From Coriobacteriales bacterium (GTDB lineage Bacteria > Actinomycetota > Coriobacteriia > Coriobacteriales > UBA8131), in the NCBI GenBank assembly GCA_031272005.1, contig JAISUQ010000069.1, forward strand, positions 1 through 6,580: a stretch of 6,580 nt of DNA, in the 5' to 3' direction. Both the position numbers and the translations under genes were made by a program. The notes beneath the pieces are model-generated. The model was not told where the DNA came from and ran no database searches. It saw only the letters and a program-made list of their open reading frames with translations. Shown piece by piece: positions 4,745-6,580 of this stretch (its first letter is position 1; each line of letters opens with the position of its first letter).

Positions 4745-4830
4745 TGGTGTCGGCGGAGGGATTTGAACCCTCACGTCCATTCGGACACTAGCCCCTCAAG
4801 CTAGCGCGTCTGCCGTTCCGCCACGCCGAC
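4745..4830 (-). tRNA. tRNA-Leu, anticodon GAG
   Basis: The acceptor stem is GTCGGCG (4830-4824) with CGCCGAC, then discriminator A and an encoded CCA (4747-4745). The anticodon arm is CTAGC, loop TTGAGGG, GCTAG, giving anticodon GAG, which reads CUC and CUU. A long variable arm (GTCC, GAAT, GGAC) identifies a class II tRNA, and the T arm is GAGGG, TTCAAAT, CCCTC. The length of 86 bases is normal for leucine. It lies 76 bases downstream of secG on the same strand with no clear promoter of its own, so it is probably processed from a secG transcript. The secG-tRNA-Leu(GAG) order is also known from E. coli (secG-leuU). Confidence 0.97.
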
Positions 4831-4906
4831 GTTTGCTGCTGTGTTGGGCAGGCGTACGCAGTCTGTGCGAGCCTGAGCCGCTTGCCCGGTAGTGCGCTGC
4901 TGGCTG

Positions 4907-5158
4907 TCAGCCAATCGTGCCCTTGGGGTAGATACCCATCAAAACCAACAGGGTGATGAAGAAGATGACCGCAAAGATGATGGTGATGCGGTCAAGGTTT
5001 TTCTCCACCAGACTGGTACCGGTGGTGCCGGAGTAGACCTGACCAGCGATGATGTCGGACAGGCCGGTGCCTTTACCAGAGTGCAGAAGCACAAACAGAA
5101 TCAGACCGATGCCAGAAATCAGCCAGACAATCAATACGAAGACCAACAATGGGTTCAC
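4907..5158 (-). CDS. secG: SecG, protein-export translocase subunit
   Basis: SecG is a small membrane subunit of SecYEG that aids SecA-driven export. The 83-residue product has two membrane helices (about 4-25 and 58-77) joined by a cytoplasmic loop with the family pattern SGKGTGLSDIIAG (27-39) and GTSLVEKNLDRIT (47-59), and ends YPKGTIG. The start is GTG at 5158, with TAAGG six bases upstream; no ATG is suitably placed. Length is normal for SecG. It follows ffh on the same strand after 114 bases and precedes tRNA-Leu, so the three form a likely targeting/translation cluster. The leader (5159-5272) has no convincing -35/-10 pair. Confidence 0.93.
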   Translation of the reverse strand: MNPLLVFVLIVWLISGIGLILFVLLHSGKGTGLSDIIAGQVYSGTTGTSLVEKNLDRITIIFAVIFFITLLVLMGIYPKGTIG

Positions 5159-5272
5159 TTGTCGCCTTACCTTTCTTCAAATCCCCGCCGAGTCGCCAAC
5201 TAAGCATAACTCAACGCGAGAGCGAAAAAACACGCGAATGGATATGATACAACAAAACCGGGCTGAATGGCA
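5159..5272 (-). other. ffh-secG spacer with a tRNA T-loop-like 13-mer
   Basis: This 114-base spacer holds no gene. The plus strand at 5176-5188 reads TTCAAATCCCCGC, the same 13 bases as at 4491-4503 and 4683-4695 in the tRNA-Leu array, and is followed by CGAGTCGCCA. On the minus strand this lies between 18 and 30 bases upstream of the secG start, just before its ribosome site. It may be a third fragment of the same tRNA-like element or chance. Confidence 0.3.
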
Positions 5273-6580
5273 CTATTTGAGCAAATCTTCCAACCCTTTG
5301 AGGTCGTTCAGATTCATGTTACCCAAACCGGGCATGTTGGGCAGACCGCGCATGCCCCGGTTGCGCTTGCCTTTCTTGCCCTTCTTGCCCTTACTGGGCT
5401 TGCCTTTGGCGATACCGCCGGCAGCCAGATTCATCTTCTTCATCATCTTGCGGGTCTCGTCGAATTGCTTGATCAGCTGGTTGACGTCGAAGACCTGCAC
5501 GCCGGCGCCGTTGGCGATGCGCTGGCGGCGGGAGCCGTTGATGATAGTGGGTTTGGCACGCTCGCCCTTGGTCATCGAATTGATGATGACTTCCATCTTA
5601 TCCAACATATGCTCATCGACCTGGCCGGAGCCCAAAGCCTTGTCGCCGCCCGGCAGGGCTTTGAGCAGGCTGCCAATGCCGCCAATCTTGCGGACCTGCT
5701 GATTGATCATCAGGAAGTCGTCGAAGGTCAACTCGGCGCGGGCCAAGCGCTCAGCCTCGGCTTCCTCAATCTCGGCATCGGCGGCGGCCTGGGCCTTCTC
5801 AATCAGTGAGACCATGTCGCCCATACCGAGGATGCGTTTGGCCATCCGGTCGGGATGGAACTCCTCCAGTGAGCTGGGCTTCTCGCCCTCGGAGATGAAC
5901 TTGATCGGTTTGCCGGTGACCTCACGGATGGATAAGGCACCGCCACCACGGGCGTCGCCGTCCATCTTGGCCATGATTACGCCGTCGAAGTCCACCCGCT
6001 CGGCGAAGGCGGCGGCCACGTTGACCACGTCCTGGCCGGTCATGGCGTCGACCACCATCAGCACCTGCTCCGGCTGCACGGCTTGCTTGATGGCCTCGGC
6101 CTCAGCCATCATCTCCTCGTCGACGTGCAGGCGGCCGGCGGTGTCGATGATTACGATGTCGCGCAGGCTGTCGATGGCCTCGCGGATTGAGTCCTTGGCT
6201 ATCTGCACCGGGTCTTTACCGTCGCCCCGGAAGACCTTGACGTCGATATCGCGACCCAGCGACTCCAACTGGTCGGCGGCGGCCGGGCGATAGACGTCGG
6301 CAGCCACCAGCAGCGGTGAGTGACCCTGCTGTTTGAGGCGATAGGCCAGTTTGCTGGCAGCGGTGGTCTTACCGGAGCCCTGCAGACCCACCAGCATGAT
6401 GACGTTGGGGATGCGCGAGGATAACTCCAGCTTGGCGTTGTCCTCCCCCAGCAGGGCGGTCAACTCATCGAGGACAATCCGGATGACGTTCTGCGCCGGA
6501 GTCAGCGACTCCAACACCTCGCTGACCAGCGCCTTCTCCTTAACGGCGGCCACAAAGCTCTTGACCACCTTGAAGTTGAC
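5273..6580 (-). CDS. ffh: Signal recognition particle GTPase Ffh (N-terminus outside the window)
   Basis: Ffh binds signal peptides on nascent chains together with 4.5S RNA and delivers ribosomes to FtsY and SecYEG. The visible 435 codons start inside the N domain (VNFKVVKSF); the usual first 40-odd residues lie beyond base 6580, so the gene is cut by the window, not truncated. In visible numbering: P-loop GLQGSGKTT at 65-73, insertion-box motif DVYRPAAADQL near 95, DTAGRLHVDEE from 146, guanine-specificity AKMD at 204-207, and GEKPSSLEEFHPDRMAKRIL closing the G domain. The methionine-rich M domain includes GSRRQRIANGAG, the 4.5S RNA-binding segment, and FDETRKMMKKM. A Lys/Gly-rich basic tail of about 45 residues then ends LKGLEDLLK. 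The guanine motif has Ala where TKxD is usual; all other key residues are intact. secG follows on the same strand. Confidence 0.96.
   Translation of the reverse strand, partial: VNFKVVKSFVAAVKEKALVSEVLESLTPAQNVIRIVLDELTALLGEDNAKLELSSRIPNVIMLVGLQGSGKTTAASKLAYRLKQQGHSPLLVAADVYRPAAADQLESLGRDIDVKVFRGDGKDPVQIAKDSIREAIDSLRDIVIIDTAGRLHVDEEMMAEAEAIKQAVQPEQVLMVVDAMTGQDVVNVAAAFAERVDFDGVIMAKMDGDARGGGALSIREVTGKPIKFISEGEKPSSLEEFHPDRMAKRILGMGDMVSLIEKAQAAADAEIEEAEAERLARAELTFDDFLMINQQVRKIGGIGSLLKALPGGDKALGSGQVDEHMLDKMEVIINSMTKGERAKPTIINGSRRQRIANGAGVQVFDVNQLIKQFDETRKMMKKMNLAAGGIAKGKPSKGKKGKKGKRNRGMRGLPNMPGLGNMNLNDLKGLEDLLK

Larger units (their letters stand above)
4473..4766 (-). repeat. Direct-repeat array beginning in the tRNA-Leu 3' end (193-bp period, about 1.5 copies)
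   Basis: On the minus strand the unit begins in the tRNA-Leu T loop (4766) and runs down to 4574. A second, partial copy runs from 4573 to 4473. The two matching blocks, 4665-4766 and 4473-4573, agree at about 90 percent, with ten substitutions and one single-base gap by eye. The second copy carries 22 bases of the tRNA 3' end including CCA (4552-4573, one mismatch), followed by the same GAGTTGATCTGCGAA trailer. The 193-base unit also holds a nested palindrome and a tRNA-like T arm on the opposite strand. This fills the space between the Mrp gene and tRNA-Leu. No open frame in it looks like a gene. Confidence 0.9.

Noticed and set aside
4598..4804. 68-codon plus-strand open frame over the tRNA-Leu array
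   Set aside because: Its end (RRRDLNPHVH) is the well-known false translation of the antisense of a tRNA gene, and the rest lies in palindromes.
4892..5203. 103-codon plus-strand open frame opposite secG
   Set aside because: Composition is rich in Gln, Asp and Asn without family features, and it lies wholly opposite a clear SecG gene.

Overview
This window is a piece of bacterial chromosome of moderately high G+C. It looks like housekeeping sequence with no complete mobile element. The best guess for the host is an anaerobic, Coriobacteriia-like actinobacterium. That guess rests on the style of the SecG protein (a single-membrane-hairpin SecG with an SGKGTGLSD loop), a Tat-exported single-domain fumarate-reductase-type flavoprotein, a DUF2318 redox lipoprotein, and an Ffh with a GGGALS segment and a basic C-terminal tail. 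These are family resemblances recalled from memory, so the taxonomy is only moderately supported.

Layout: 1-274 holds a broken gene remnant whose last 50 codons resemble the end of a VWA-domain protein. 338-775 holds a complete tmRNA gene (ssrA) with a good sigma70-type promoter, a leader hairpin, a one-piece tmRNA and a tag ending in DNRSYALAA. 762-1000 is a tandem array of a 102-bp unit (2.35 copies) that starts inside the tmRNA 3' end, so the acceptor strand plus CCA occurs three times. On the minus strand, 999-1559 encodes a small cysteine-motif lipoprotein and 1785-3257 a Tat lipoprotein flavoprotein of the fumarate/urocanate reductase family, with a long hairpin after its stop. Divergent from it, 3461-4447 encodes an Mrp/NBP35-type Fe-S cluster carrier ATPase. 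4473-4766 is a second array, 193-bp period and about 1.5 copies, that starts inside the 3' end of the minus-strand tRNA-Leu(GAG) gene (4745-4830). Upstream of that tRNA on the minus strand are secG (4907-5158) and the C-terminal 435 codons of ffh (5273 to the window end). ffh, secG and tRNA-Leu form a protein-targeting and translation cluster.

The most unusual feature is that both stable-RNA genes carry downstream direct repeats, each starting with a copy of that RNA's own 3' terminus. This is the architecture known from the E. coli tyrT 178-bp (rtT) repeats. The two arrays differ in sequence but share a small hairpin, AAACG(C/T)GCC-loop-GGC(G/A)CGTTT with loop ACT, in which one base pair has changed in a compensating way. 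This points to one family of structured RNA-tail elements using stable RNA 3' ends. The Leu array also carries a second tRNA-like T-arm on the opposite strand. Whether the elements act as RNA, as terminators, or only as relics of recombination cannot be decided from the sequence.
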